The position numbers and the translations under genes are program-made. DNA of 7,320 bases from JAGOBX01 sp017999075 [NCBI: Candidatus Babelota bacterium] (lineage in GTDB: Bacteria; JAGOBX01), in NCBI GenBank assembly GCA_017999075.1, contig JAGOBX010000170.1:1-7320 (forward strand), given 5' to 3'. The notes beneath the pieces were generated by a model. It was not told the DNA's origin, did no database searches, and was given only the letters and a program-made list of their open reading frames with translations. Shown one piece after another: positions 1-7,062 of this stretch. Within the stretch, counting starts at the first letter, position 1; each line of letters opens with the position of its first letter.

Positions 1-123
1 TAAAATTGGTTGAAAAATATTTTTTTCAAAAAATTCCATTTTTTGCTGTTTTATGATTTTTGTAGGCGGCTTTTTTTTCTTTAAACTCTGTAATTTATCG
101 AATGTCATGTTGAGTTCTCGAAA

Positions 124-152
124 TTGATATAAATTGTATAACAAATTTTAAT
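124..152 (+). promoter_or_regulatory. Candidate distal promoter for the SulP gene at 226
   Basis: A TTGATA box (124-129) and a TTTAAT box (147-152) are separated by exactly 17 nt, each matching the sigma70-type consensus at five of six positions. It lies 30 bp upstream of a better promoter and its -35 region is a near-direct repeat of that one. It could be a second start point or half of a regulator site. In DNA this AT-rich, such matches also arise by chance. Confidence 0.35.
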
Positions 153-153
153 G

Positions 154-182
154 TTGACATAAATTATCCGTAATATTAAAAT
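154..182 (+). promoter_or_regulatory. Probable sigma70-type promoter of the SulP gene at 226
   Basis: A perfect TTGACA -35 box (154-159) is followed after 17 nt by TAAAAT (177-182), a five-of-six match to the -10 consensus. Transcription would start near 189, giving a leader of about 37 nt with the GAGGT ribosome binding site in it. This is the best promoter in the window by eye. Confidence 0.65.
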
Positions 183-210
183 ATATAAGTAATACTTAAA
201 AAAACTTTAT

Positions 211-215
211 GAGGT
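211..215 (+). promoter_or_regulatory. Ribosome binding site for the SulP gene at 226
   Basis: GAGGT lies 10 nt before the ATG at 226 and 7 nt before an in-frame TTG at 223. The other genes here use spacings of 6-7 nt, so TTG initiation at 223 is possible. The difference is a single extra residue. Confidence 0.6.
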
Positions 216-225
216 AATAATTTTG

Positions 226-2478
226 ATGAAAATATCAATAATTAATTATTTAAAAAATTTTATTTCTTCACCTGAAGAACGTGAAAAAAGCATCTCCAAC
301 CTTACAGGAGATTTGTTTGGTGGATTAGCAGCAATGCTAGTTGCGCTTCCTTCTGCTATAGCTTTCGGATTGATTGTTTACAGCGCATTAGGCAGCGAAT
401 ATTCAGGCAAAGCAGCAATTGCAGGAATATTAGGCGCAATAGCATTAGGACTAATAGCTCCTATATTTGGAGGAACCTCTAAACTTATCACAGCTCCATG
501 TGCACCTGCAGCTGCAGTTTTATCATTATTTGTCTCAGAAATGGTCAAACAAGGAACTATATCTTTTGAAACAATGCCTTTTTATGTTACTTTAGTAGGT
601 TTGCTTGCAGGAATACTACAGCTATTGATTGGTTTTATCGGCGGGGGAAAACTTATTAAATATATTCCTTATCCGGTTATAGCTGGATATTTAAGTGCTG
701 TGGGCATTCTCATATTTTCAGGACAATGGCCTAAATTTTTAGGTATGCCTAAAGGATCGTCATTTTGGAAATCATGTTATTCTTTCGGCGGATGGCAATG
801 GCAAAGTATAACAATTGGTCTGACTACTATTGTAGTTATGTTGACAGCTCCAAAAATAATAAAAAAAATTCCAGCCGCAATTGTCGCTTTAGCTTCAGGT
901 ATTGCATGTTATTTTATTTTAGCTGCTATCGACCAGTCTTTATTGAATATGGATAAAAATCCTTATATAATCGGTCAGATAAATGCAAGTGCTGGTGAAA
1001 TTATAACAAGTATAAAAACCACTTGGGCAGGTGCAATGAACCTGAATATAGACGTTTTAGGACTGTTATTAGTTCCCTTCTTAACATTAGGCGTTTTATT
1101 GTCTGTAGATACTTTGAAAACTTGCGTTGTTCTTGACGCTTTAACTCAGACAAGACATAATTCAAATAAAGAATTAATTGGACAGGGACTGGGAAATATA
1201 GGATCATCGCTTTTATGCGGACTTCCAGGTGCAGGCACTACAGGACCAACTCTTGTCAATTTTTCAAGCGGAGCTAAAACAAGATTTTCCGGATTTTTAG
1301 CCGGATTTTTCAGCATATTGGTTTTACTATTTTTTGCAAAATATGTTGCATGGATACCAGTCGCATCACTTGCTGGAATTCTTTTAGTTGTAGGATTCAG
1401 AATGGTGGACAAAAAAAGTTTCAGTCTTTTAAGACATAAATCAACAGTGCTTGATTTCATAGTAATACTCGCCGTTATTATTTCAGCCTTAACTATGAGC
1501 CTTATCACAGCAGCAGTCGTTGGTATTATTATGGCCATATTTCTTTTTATACGTGAGCAAATGAGGTTATCTGTGGTACGCAGAAAATTCCTTGGCCATC
1601 AAAAATTTTCAAAAAAAAAAAGGCCGCTTAACGAAGCTGCGATTCTTGAAAAGGAAGGCGCTAAAACAATAATATTTGAGCTTCAAGGACAATTATTTTT
1701 CGGTACTACAGATCAGCTCCTAAATGAAATTGAACCTTTTATCAGTTCCGCAAAGTATTTTATTCTTGAAATGCGCAGAGTTCAATCTCTTGATTTTACA
1801 GCTGCAAACAGACTTATGCAGATATTAAACAGAATAAAAAGTAAAAAAGGATTTTTAATTTTAGCTTCTGTTCCCTTAAGTTTGCCAACTGGCCAGAATG
1901 TGAAAGATTATCTATCTTTCTTAGGTTTATCTGAAACAACTGGCTTAAAATTTTTTCCTGATCTGGACGACGCTCTTGAATGGGCTGAAGATGAGATTCT
2001 AAAAGAATCACCTATTGAATATTTTGAAACACACGAGCTTACTATTGATGAGATGGAATTTTTTAAAGAATTTTCAGCGGAAATCCTTGAGCAATTAAAA
2101 AATGTTATGGTAGAACGCCGTTTTAAAAATGAAGAATTAATTTTTAAACGCGGAGAAACAGGAGATGAAATATTTTTTATACGTAAAGGTTCAGTTAAAG
2201 TGGTTCTACCGCTTGCTGGAGGAACTGTTCATCATCTTGCTACATTCATACGAGGCGATTTTTTTGGAGATATGGCATTTCTTGATAAAGCCGAAAGATC
2301 TGCAAACGCTGTCGCATCCGGCGATACATCACTTTATTATATTTCACGGGAAAAATTTGACAAGCTTACAAAAATTCATCCTGAAATAGGCGGACATTTT
2401 TTTGAGGAATTAGCATATATTGTTTCTTACCGACTCCGTCAGACAAATATAGAATTAACTGCATTACAAGATGGATAA
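226..2478 (+). CDS. SulP family anion transporter with STAS and cyclic-nucleotide-binding domains
   Basis: A 750-residue inner-membrane secondary transporter of the SulP/SLC26 family. Residues about 25-445 form the hydrophobic core (14 helices are usual for the family), with family-typical segments at TM3 (ITAPCAPAAAV, 88-98), D295 with T299 in the TM8 region, and RHNSNKELIGQG (310-321). A STAS domain follows (about 479-592, with FFGTTD and SLDFT, T525 at the place equivalent to the anti-sigma-antagonist phosphosite). A cyclic-nucleotide-binding domain covers about 607-735. Its phosphate-binding cassette reads FGDMAFL...ERSANA: R691 is kept but the usual Glu is D682. The anion-site Arg present in the neighbouring paralogue is P341 here. 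An ATG start is chosen; TTG at 223 would add one residue. It has its own promoter and converges on the paralogue at 2553-4778. Family assignment is secure. The transported anion (sulfate, bicarbonate or other) and whether cNMP still binds are unknown. Confidence 0.93.
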   Translation: MKISIINYLKNFISSPEEREKSISNLTGDLFGGLAAMLVALPSAIAFGLIVYSALGSEYSGKAAIAGILGAIALGLIAPIFGGTSKLITAPCAPAAAVLSLFVSEMVKQGTISFETMPFYVTLVGLLAGILQLLIGFIGGGKLIKYIPYPVIAGYLSAVGILIFSGQWPKFLGMPKGSSFWKSCYSFGGWQWQSITIGLTTIVVMLTAPKIIKKIPAAIVALASGIACYFILAAIDQSLLNMDKNPYIIGQINASAGEIITSIKTTWAGAMNLNIDVLGLLLVPFLTLGVLLSVDTLKTCVVLDALTQTRHNSNKELIGQGLGNIGSSLLCGLPGAGTTGPTLVNFSSGAKTRFSGFLAGFFSILVLLFFAKYVAWIPVASLAGILLVVGFRMVDKKSFSLLRHKSTVLDFIVILAVIISALTMSLITAAVVGIIMAIFLFIREQMRLSVVRRKFLGHQKFSKKKRPLNEAAILEKEGAKTIIFELQGQLFFGTTDQLLNEIEPFISSAKYFILEMRRVQSLDFTAANRLMQILNRIKSKKGFLILASVPLSLPTGQNVKDYLSFLGLSETTGLKFFPDLDDALEWAEDEILKESPIEYFETHELTIDEMEFFKEFSAEILEQLKNVMVERRFKNEELIFKRGETGDEIFFIRKGSVKVVLPLAGGTVHHLATFIRGDFFGDMAFLDKAERSANAVASGDTSLYYISREKFDKLTKIHPEIGGHFFEELAYIVSYRLRQTNIELTALQDG

Positions 2479-2508
2479 AAAAATAATTTTTGTACAATTA
2501 AATCAACT

Positions 2509-2544
2509 CTAACAACCCCAAAAATTACTTTTCGGGGTTGTTAG
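2509..2544. terminator. Hairpin between convergent genes, likely bidirectional terminator
   Basis: CTAACAACCCC (2509-2519) and GGGGTTGTTAG (2534-2544) form a perfect 11-bp stem with a 14-nt spacer, whose A-run and T-run can pair further. It sits in the 74-bp gap between the stop codons of two convergent SulP genes, where a shared terminator is expected. Neither strand has a clean T-tract immediately after the stem, so it may work as a weak terminator or as a 3'-end RNA stabiliser. The stem is GC-richer than its surroundings and far too long for chance. Confidence 0.7.
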
Positions 2545-2552
2545 CAAAATAA

Positions 2553-4778
2553 TCAATTTTCCGACAGCATATTTAATTCACGAGATGTATTTCTCAGGCG
2601 TTCAGAAAAAATAAGATTTAAATTTGTTAAAACTTTATACGCCAATTTCGCATTTTCTTTCATTATGTTAAAAAAATCTGTTTTTGAAAGAATATACAAT
2701 TCTGTTTCTGATGTGGCAATTACCGTAGCTGATCTTGGTTTATTTTCAAGTATTGCCATTTCTCCAAAATGAGAACCAACGCTGTAAGTAACAATTCTTT
2801 TTACTGCGTCTTCAGAAAGTTTATGAACGATACTCACTTCACCAAGACCGATAAAATACATTTCATTCCCAGGGTCGCCTTGTTTAAAAATTATATCATT
2901 TCTATTATATTTATTTTTCTTGCAATATTTTTCAATAATTTCTATTTCGTTTTTATAAAGTCCATTCAATAAATCCATATCCTCAATATTGTAAGAACGA
3001 TTTCTACTCATATCTATATTGTGTTCTCGCAATAAAGAGTCTTCGCAGTATTCAAGCGCAAAATCATTATTAAAAAAAATCCGTTCATTAGTTATTTCTT
3101 TAATAATACCTATTTCGTTCAGGAATGTAATCATTTCTTCGCGCTCCTGATCATTGAATTTTTTCATAGAAGAAAAACATATAATTATTCCTGATTCTTT
3201 TAGTTTCTGCATTAAATCAAGAAAAAGCTGCGCGCCCGTTAAATCTATAGATAATACGTTTTTTAAATCGAAAATAATATATTTGACTTTTTTGATATGT
3301 TTTTCAATAAATACACTGAAACTGTCAGTGGTGCCAAAAAATAAAGAACCCTGCATTTCTATTAAAACTATATCTTCTCCAAATTTTTCAAGGATTTCAT
3401 TTTCCTCAGTGCTCCTTATTTTTTTCGATCTGAAAGTTTTAGCTGAAAGTATACGTTTAATAACTGGTTGTTTAGCCTGATTTTTGATAAAGATTATACT
3501 TGCAATACCTAGACCGATTCCAACTGCTACCATTAAATCAATAACAGCTGTAACAATTGTAACAACAATCATTACTATAACGTCAAGCCTCGCTGATTTT
3601 TTTTTTATAAGACTTACACTCCAAATATCAATCATTTTAATTGCAGTTATAAAAAGTATTCCTGATAAAACTGTCATTGGAATCCATTTTGCCCATCTTC
3701 CGAAAACCAAAACAATTAAAAGAAGTAATAATCCATGAATTATACCTGATAGATTTGTTTTACCGCCTGCGTCAATATTAACAAGAGTCCTGACTGTTGC
3801 TCCGGCGCCTGCTATACCTCCGAAAATACCAGCCATTATATTACCTATTCCCTGACCAAACAATTCTTTATCGCTGTTATGTCTGGTCTTTGTTTTTACA
3901 TCTGCAACAACTGAAGTTAATAGAGTATCAATAGCTCCTAAAATCCCAAGCGTCAATGCAGGTCCTATAAGAATTTTAAACATATCAATATTAATATATC
4001 CTATGAATTTTTTTAATGAAAAAATAAATTCTGGTGTTGGAATTTTTGCTGGAATGTTTCCAATTATATAAGGATTAATTGGATTTAAAAATTCAGAATA
4101 TAATATTTTTCCAATTATAAAATACACTATTATTCCTACAAACATTCCGGATAACGATGTAGGAATTTTCTTTAATATTTTAGGAATATATAAAATTCCA
4201 AGTATTGTAGCTATACCTATTATCGCTATATATAAGTTCACCGAACCGAATTTTGTAAACAAATCGTTCCATGAAGTACCTGATGAAAACCCGAAAAAGG
4301 GTTTTATTTGTCCAAAAAAAATTATTACAGCTATTCCATTCATAAAACCAGCTATTACTGAATATGGTATATACTTTACAATTTTTCCTGCATGTACAAT
4401 GCCCAGAAAAATTTCAGTCATACCTCCTAAAATAACAGTAAACCCAAACAAAAACAGTATAACCGGTATTTTCTCCGCAGTAGTGGGAAATGCAGCCTGT
4501 AAAGACGGATTCTGCATAAGCGTTACTATAGCTGCTGTAGAAACAACTGCCATTGGTCCGGTTGGACCTGTTACCTGAGAAGGAGTTCCTCCGAAAAGAG
4601 CAGCAAATAATCCTGTAAAAATGGCGCCGTATAATCCGGCAACTGCTCCCGTCGAAACATAATCAGGACCAAGTGAGGAAAATGAAGAAACTCCGAATGC
4701 GATTGCAAGCGGCAATGCAATAATACCGGCTACAATACCGCCGTTTAAATCGTTTTTAAAATTTTTAAACGTAATCAT
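2553..4778 (-). CDS. SulP family anion transporter with STAS and cyclic-nucleotide-binding domains (BicA-like core)
   Basis: A 741-residue membrane transporter with the same order of parts as its convergent neighbour. The SulP core spans about residues 9-432, with TM3 motif VTGPTGPMAVV (69-79), D284 and T288 in the TM8 region, and GAGATVRTLVNI (324-335) whose R330 aligns with the anion-site arginine of SLC26 proteins. This pattern resembles the cyanobacterial Na+/bicarbonate symporter BicA, so bicarbonate is a candidate substrate, though sulfate or other anions remain possible. The STAS domain is about 466-582 (FFGTTD; SIDLT with T514). The cNMP domain is about 604-735, with an intact cassette FGEMAIL...PRSAT (E673 and R682), so ligand binding looks feasible. 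An in-frame ATG six codons earlier (4796) is less likely, because the strong site GGAGAGGAG lies inside that extension and 7 nt before the ATG at 4778. It lies 95 bp downstream of the permease gene and has its own candidate promoter, so it may be transcribed both alone and by read-through. Confidence 0.93.
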   Translation of the reverse strand: MITFKNFKNDLNGGIVAGIIALPLAIAFGVSSFSSLGPDYVSTGAVAGLYGAIFTGLFAALFGGTPSQVTGPTGPMAVVSTAAIVTLMQNPSLQAAFPTTAEKIPVILFLFGFTVILGGMTEIFLGIVHAGKIVKYIPYSVIAGFMNGIAVIIFFGQIKPFFGFSSGTSWNDLFTKFGSVNLYIAIIGIATILGILYIPKILKKIPTSLSGMFVGIIVYFIIGKILYSEFLNPINPYIIGNIPAKIPTPEFIFSLKKFIGYINIDMFKILIGPALTLGILGAIDTLLTSVVADVKTKTRHNSDKELFGQGIGNIMAGIFGGIAGAGATVRTLVNIDAGGKTNLSGIIHGLLLLLIVLVFGRWAKWIPMTVLSGILFITAIKMIDIWSVSLIKKKSARLDVIVMIVVTIVTAVIDLMVAVGIGLGIASIIFIKNQAKQPVIKRILSAKTFRSKKIRSTEENEILEKFGEDIVLIEMQGSLFFGTTDSFSVFIEKHIKKVKYIIFDLKNVLSIDLTGAQLFLDLMQKLKESGIIICFSSMKKFNDQEREEMITFLNEIGIIKEITNERIFFNNDFALEYCEDSLLREHNIDMSRNRSYNIEDMDLLNGLYKNEIEIIEKYCKKNKYNRNDIIFKQGDPGNEMYFIGLGEVSIVHKLSEDAVKRIVTYSVGSHFGEMAILENKPRSATVIATSETELYILSKTDFFNIMKENAKLAYKVLTNLNLIFSERLRNTSRELNMLSEN

Positions 4779-4785
4779 TAATACA

Positions 4786-4794
4786 CTCCTCTCC
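4786..4794 (-). promoter_or_regulatory. Ribosome binding site fixing the start of the SulP gene at 4778
   Basis: On the minus strand GGAGAGGAG ends 7 nt before the ATG at 4776-4778. The alternative ATG at 4794-4796 has no purine-rich site upstream and would make this ribosome binding site part of the coding sequence, so the internal ATG is preferred. Confidence 0.8.
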
Positions 4795-4820
4795 ATGATA
4801 AATTTCTAAAAAATTTAATA

Positions 4821-4849
4821 TTAATAAAATATTATTAAAATTATGTCAA
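4821..4849 (-). promoter_or_regulatory. Candidate promoter for the minus-strand SulP gene
   Basis: On the minus strand a perfect TTGACA (4849 down to 4844) is followed after 17 nt by TATTAA (4826 down to 4821), four of six matches to a -10 box. The start would be near 4814, leaving a leader of about 36 nt. The -35 region, TTGACATAATTT, closely resembles the TTGACATAAATT in front of the other SulP gene at position 154. The 95-bp gap shows no clear terminator, only a 7-bp A/T-only inverted repeat at 4816-4834, so read-through from the permease gene is also likely. Confidence 0.5.
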
Positions 4850-4873
4850 AATTTAAAAAAATTATTTATTTAT

Positions 4874-6151
4874 TTAAAAATATCTGAAAATTATATACAG
4901 ATTTGATATCAAAAGAGATATAATAGTTATAATAATTCCATATTTGGCAAATGTTAAAAAAGAGATTTTATACCCGCTTTTTTCAGCTATTCCTGCTGAT
5001 ACCACGTTTGCTGATGCTCCTATAAGAGTTCCGTTTCCGCCAAGACACGCTCCTAATGAAAGCGCCCACCACATTGCTGAAATGTCTGAAGAACCAAGTG
5101 TATGTTTAAAATTTTCAATTAAAGGTATCATTGTTGCAACATAAGGTATATTATCAACAAGAGCAGATAAAATTCCCGAACCCCATAAAATTATATATGT
5201 TGTTAATTCTATATCTCCTTTAGTAACTGCAAGCAGATATTGTGATAATTTACCTATTATCCCTAATCTTACAAGTCCGTCTATTATAACAAACAATCCT
5301 ATAAAAAAGAAAATTGTTGTCCAGTCTATATCCTTCATAACTTTTTCAAATTTATGGGAATCGGTAATAAGCATTAAAAATGCTGCTCCGCCTAAAGCTA
5401 TTGTGGCTGGTTCTATACGTAAAAAACCATGAAACATAAAACCTATTATTACTATAAATAAAATAATTAATGATTTTATAAGAAGTGGTTTGTTCTCTAT
5501 TGTTTTACTTTCATCAAATTCCATTATACGCGCTTTTCGTTCATTTGTAACAACCAATTTCTTTTTAAACATAAAATATAACAAAACATTAGTCACTACC
5601 ATTATTATTATTATTACAGGAGATAAATTTATTATAAAATCAAGGAAAGTAAGTTTTGCTGCGCTGCCAATCATAATATTCGGCGGATCTCCAATCAAAG
5701 TAGCAGAACCTCCTATGTTTGAAGAAATTGCTTCTGAAATAACAAATGGTTCAGGAGAAACTCCCAATTCTACTGCAATAAGAATTGTTACAGGAACAAT
5801 AATCAAAACAGTAGTTACATTGTCTAAAAAAGCTGAAAAAACTGCTGTTATAACCGTAAAAAACATTAAAATTTTTACAGGATTTCCTTTAGTCATTTTT
5901 GCAGATTTTATAGCTACATACTGAAAAATACCGGTATGTTTCATAATAGCCACTATCATCATCATTCCTACAAGTAAAAATATTACATTCCAATCCACAT
6001 CAGCAAAAGCCTTGTTTTGTTCAGTAAATCTGAATAGTATAAAAATCACTGCGCCTGTAAGAGCTATTACTGTTTTATGAATTTTTTCAGTAGAAATCAG
6101 TAAAAAAATTATTAAAAAAAGAAGTGATGCTATTACGCTCTGAATGCTCAT
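4874..6151 (-). CDS. ArsB/NhaD family ion permease (IT superfamily, CitMHS/SLC13-like fold)
   Basis: A 425-residue, almost wholly hydrophobic inner-membrane protein with roughly 11-12 predicted helices, a normal length for the family. It shows the two-fold internal repeat of ion transporter superfamily permeases: DVDWNVIFLLVGM (51-63) mirrors DIDWTTIFFFIGL (274-286), FSAFLDNVTTV (105-115) mirrors LSALVDNIPYV (328-338), and SNIGGSATLIGDPPN (144-158) mirrors ACLGGNGTLIGASAN (368-382). The paired Asp-Asn dipeptides (D110-N111, D333-N334) fit Na+/H+ antiporters of the NhaD type and related P-protein homologues; the family also contains the arsenite permease ArsB. No arsR, arsA or arsC neighbour is present, so an arsenic role has no support here. 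The ATG at 6151 has AAGGAG 6 nt upstream, lying inside the 3' end of the EIIA-CBS gene, whose stop is only 2 nt away. The two proteins are thus probably made together. Na+/H+ exchange is the best guess, but an organic or inorganic anion substrate cannot be excluded. Confidence 0.88.
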   Translation of the reverse strand: MSIQSVIASLLFLIIFLLISTEKIHKTVIALTGAVIFILFRFTEQNKAFADVDWNVIFLLVGMMMIVAIMKHTGIFQYVAIKSAKMTKGNPVKILMFFTVITAVFSAFLDNVTTVLIIVPVTILIAVELGVSPEPFVISEAISSNIGGSATLIGDPPNIMIGSAAKLTFLDFIINLSPVIIIIMVVTNVLLYFMFKKKLVVTNERKARIMEFDESKTIENKPLLIKSLIILFIVIIGFMFHGFLRIEPATIALGGAAFLMLITDSHKFEKVMKDIDWTTIFFFIGLFVIIDGLVRLGIIGKLSQYLLAVTKGDIELTTYIILWGSGILSALVDNIPYVATMIPLIENFKHTLGSSDISAMWWALSLGACLGGNGTLIGASANVVSAGIAEKSGYKISFLTFAKYGIIITIISLLISNLYIIFRYF

Positions 6152-6153
6152 CC

Positions 6154-7056
6154 CTAACTCCTTAATACCTTCTTTAAAATATCCATATAACTTACAATGC
6201 CTATAACTTTGTCATTATTATCAACTATAGGTATATGTCTGCGGTGATTATTTGAAAATTCAAATGCAGCTTCTATTATTGAAGCATCCGGCATAAGTTT
6301 AAAATACGGTTTTTTCATAATCTCTTTAACTTTATGCTCTCTTCCTTTGGTAAGCATTTCTTCAAATGGTTCAAAATTTCTTAAAAAATTAAGATTTTTC
6401 ATCATTGATGCATATGACGGTATCCCGAATTTTATTATTTCATTTACAGTAACTTCCCCTATTAAAATTTCAGAATCATTTACCACAGGCGCATAACTTA
6501 TATTTTTCATAAAAAATAAATCTATAAGTTCGTGTATACTTTGATTGGAATTTATTGTTTGAGGGGTGGGACTCATAATATCAGCTACTGTTATAGATTT
6601 TTCAATTTCTATAGATTTTTTTTCCACATATTCAATAATCTTATCTGGAGATTTTAAACTTAAAAAATCATTTGACGCATTTTTATCAAGAAATAATTTA
6701 GCTATACCGCTTACAACATTTAAATATTTTTTAGGAGATTGCAATGATGCCAAAACAACTATTATTCCAAAAACATTATTATTATCATATTTCAAAACGT
6801 TTCGAGGTTTAGCTATACCTACAAGCAAATCATTAAAATTTTCAAGACGGGCATGCGGCATAATTATCCCGTCAACCAGCGTGGTAATTCCCAATTTTTC
6901 CCTTTCAAAAATTTGATGAAGAACTTCACTTTTCGGTACACTGAACGAATGCTTTTTATAAAACGCATCTATTATATCAGAAACGCATTCTTCAACTGTA
7001 TTGTTATCTCCGCCAAATAAAATAAAATGTTCATCAAGCAGACTTGATAACTTCAT
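6154..7056 (-). CDS. PTS EIIA domain fused to tandem CBS domains, probable regulator of the adjacent permease
   Basis: A 300-residue soluble protein. Residues about 1-146 form a fructose/mannitol/nitrogen-type PTS EIIA domain: the motif GIIMPHAR places the phosphorylatable histidine at H68, and R52 in FEREKLG matches a conserved arginine of the family. Two CBS domains follow (about 157-210, beginning with VADIMSP and ending GEVTVNEIIKFG; and about 242-298, with VKEIMKKPYFKLMPDASI and ending GIVSYMDILKKVL). Paired CBS domains commonly bind adenine nucleotides. No EIIB or EIIC gene is present, so sugar uptake is unlikely; as with EIIA-Ntr, a regulatory role by phosphorylation state is more plausible, here probably on the permease encoded 2 nt downstream. 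An ATG six codons upstream (7074) is in frame, but GGAGG lies 6 nt before the ATG at 7056, so the shorter start is chosen. The first gene of the minus-strand unit. Confidence 0.9.
   Translation of the reverse strand: MKLSSLLDEHFILFGGDNNTVEECVSDIIDAFYKKHSFSVPKSEVLHQIFEREKLGITTLVDGIIMPHARLENFNDLLVGIAKPRNVLKYDNNNVFGIIVVLASLQSPKKYLNVVSGIAKLFLDKNASNDFLSLKSPDKIIEYVEKKSIEIEKSITVADIMSPTPQTINSNQSIHELIDLFFMKNISYAPVVNDSEILIGEVTVNEIIKFGIPSYASMMKNLNFLRNFEPFEEMLTKGREHKVKEIMKKPYFKLMPDASIIEAAFEFSNNHRRHIPIVDNNDKVIGIVSYMDILKKVLRS
6158..6163 (-). promoter_or_regulatory. Ribosome binding site of the permease gene, inside the upstream gene
   Basis: AAGGAG on the minus strand lies 6 nt before the permease ATG (6151) and within the last codons of the EIIA-CBS gene, whose TAG is at 6154-6156. 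This arrangement supports translational coupling. Confidence 0.8.
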
Positions 7057-7062
7057 TTTTTT

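Noticed and set aside
10-29. Hairpin TTGAAAAA / TTTTTCAA as a terminator of an upstream gene
   Set aside because: An 8-bp stem that is nearly all A/T, with no T-tract after it and no confirmed gene before it.
3-56. Open frame ending in TGA at 54-56 that could be the C-terminus of an upstream plus-strand gene
   Set aside because: Only 17 codons are visible, rich in Phe and Lys as expected of AT-rich noncoding DNA, with nothing recognisable to support it.
70-84. T-rich run after GGCGGC resembling a terminator tail
   Set aside because: No complementary upstream arm; the best pairing is four base pairs including a wobble over a 20-nt loop.
1146-1538. 130-codon minus-strand open frame inside the SulP gene
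   Set aside because: It lies antisense to conserved transmembrane coding sequence, has no ribosome binding site and no recognisable domain; a shadow of the real gene.
5490-5924. 144-codon plus-strand open frame inside the permease gene
   Set aside because: Antisense to the conserved permease motifs, with low-complexity Ile/Thr-rich content typical of a reverse-strand shadow.
4874-6151. Arsenite efflux pump (ArsB) as a specific call
   Set aside because: The family match is to the broader ArsB/NhaD group, and no arsenic regulator, reductase or ATPase gene is nearby.
6154-7056. Sugar PTS component
   Set aside because: No EIIB or EIIC domain is encoded in the window, and fusion to CBS domains next to an ion permease points to regulation rather than sugar uptake.
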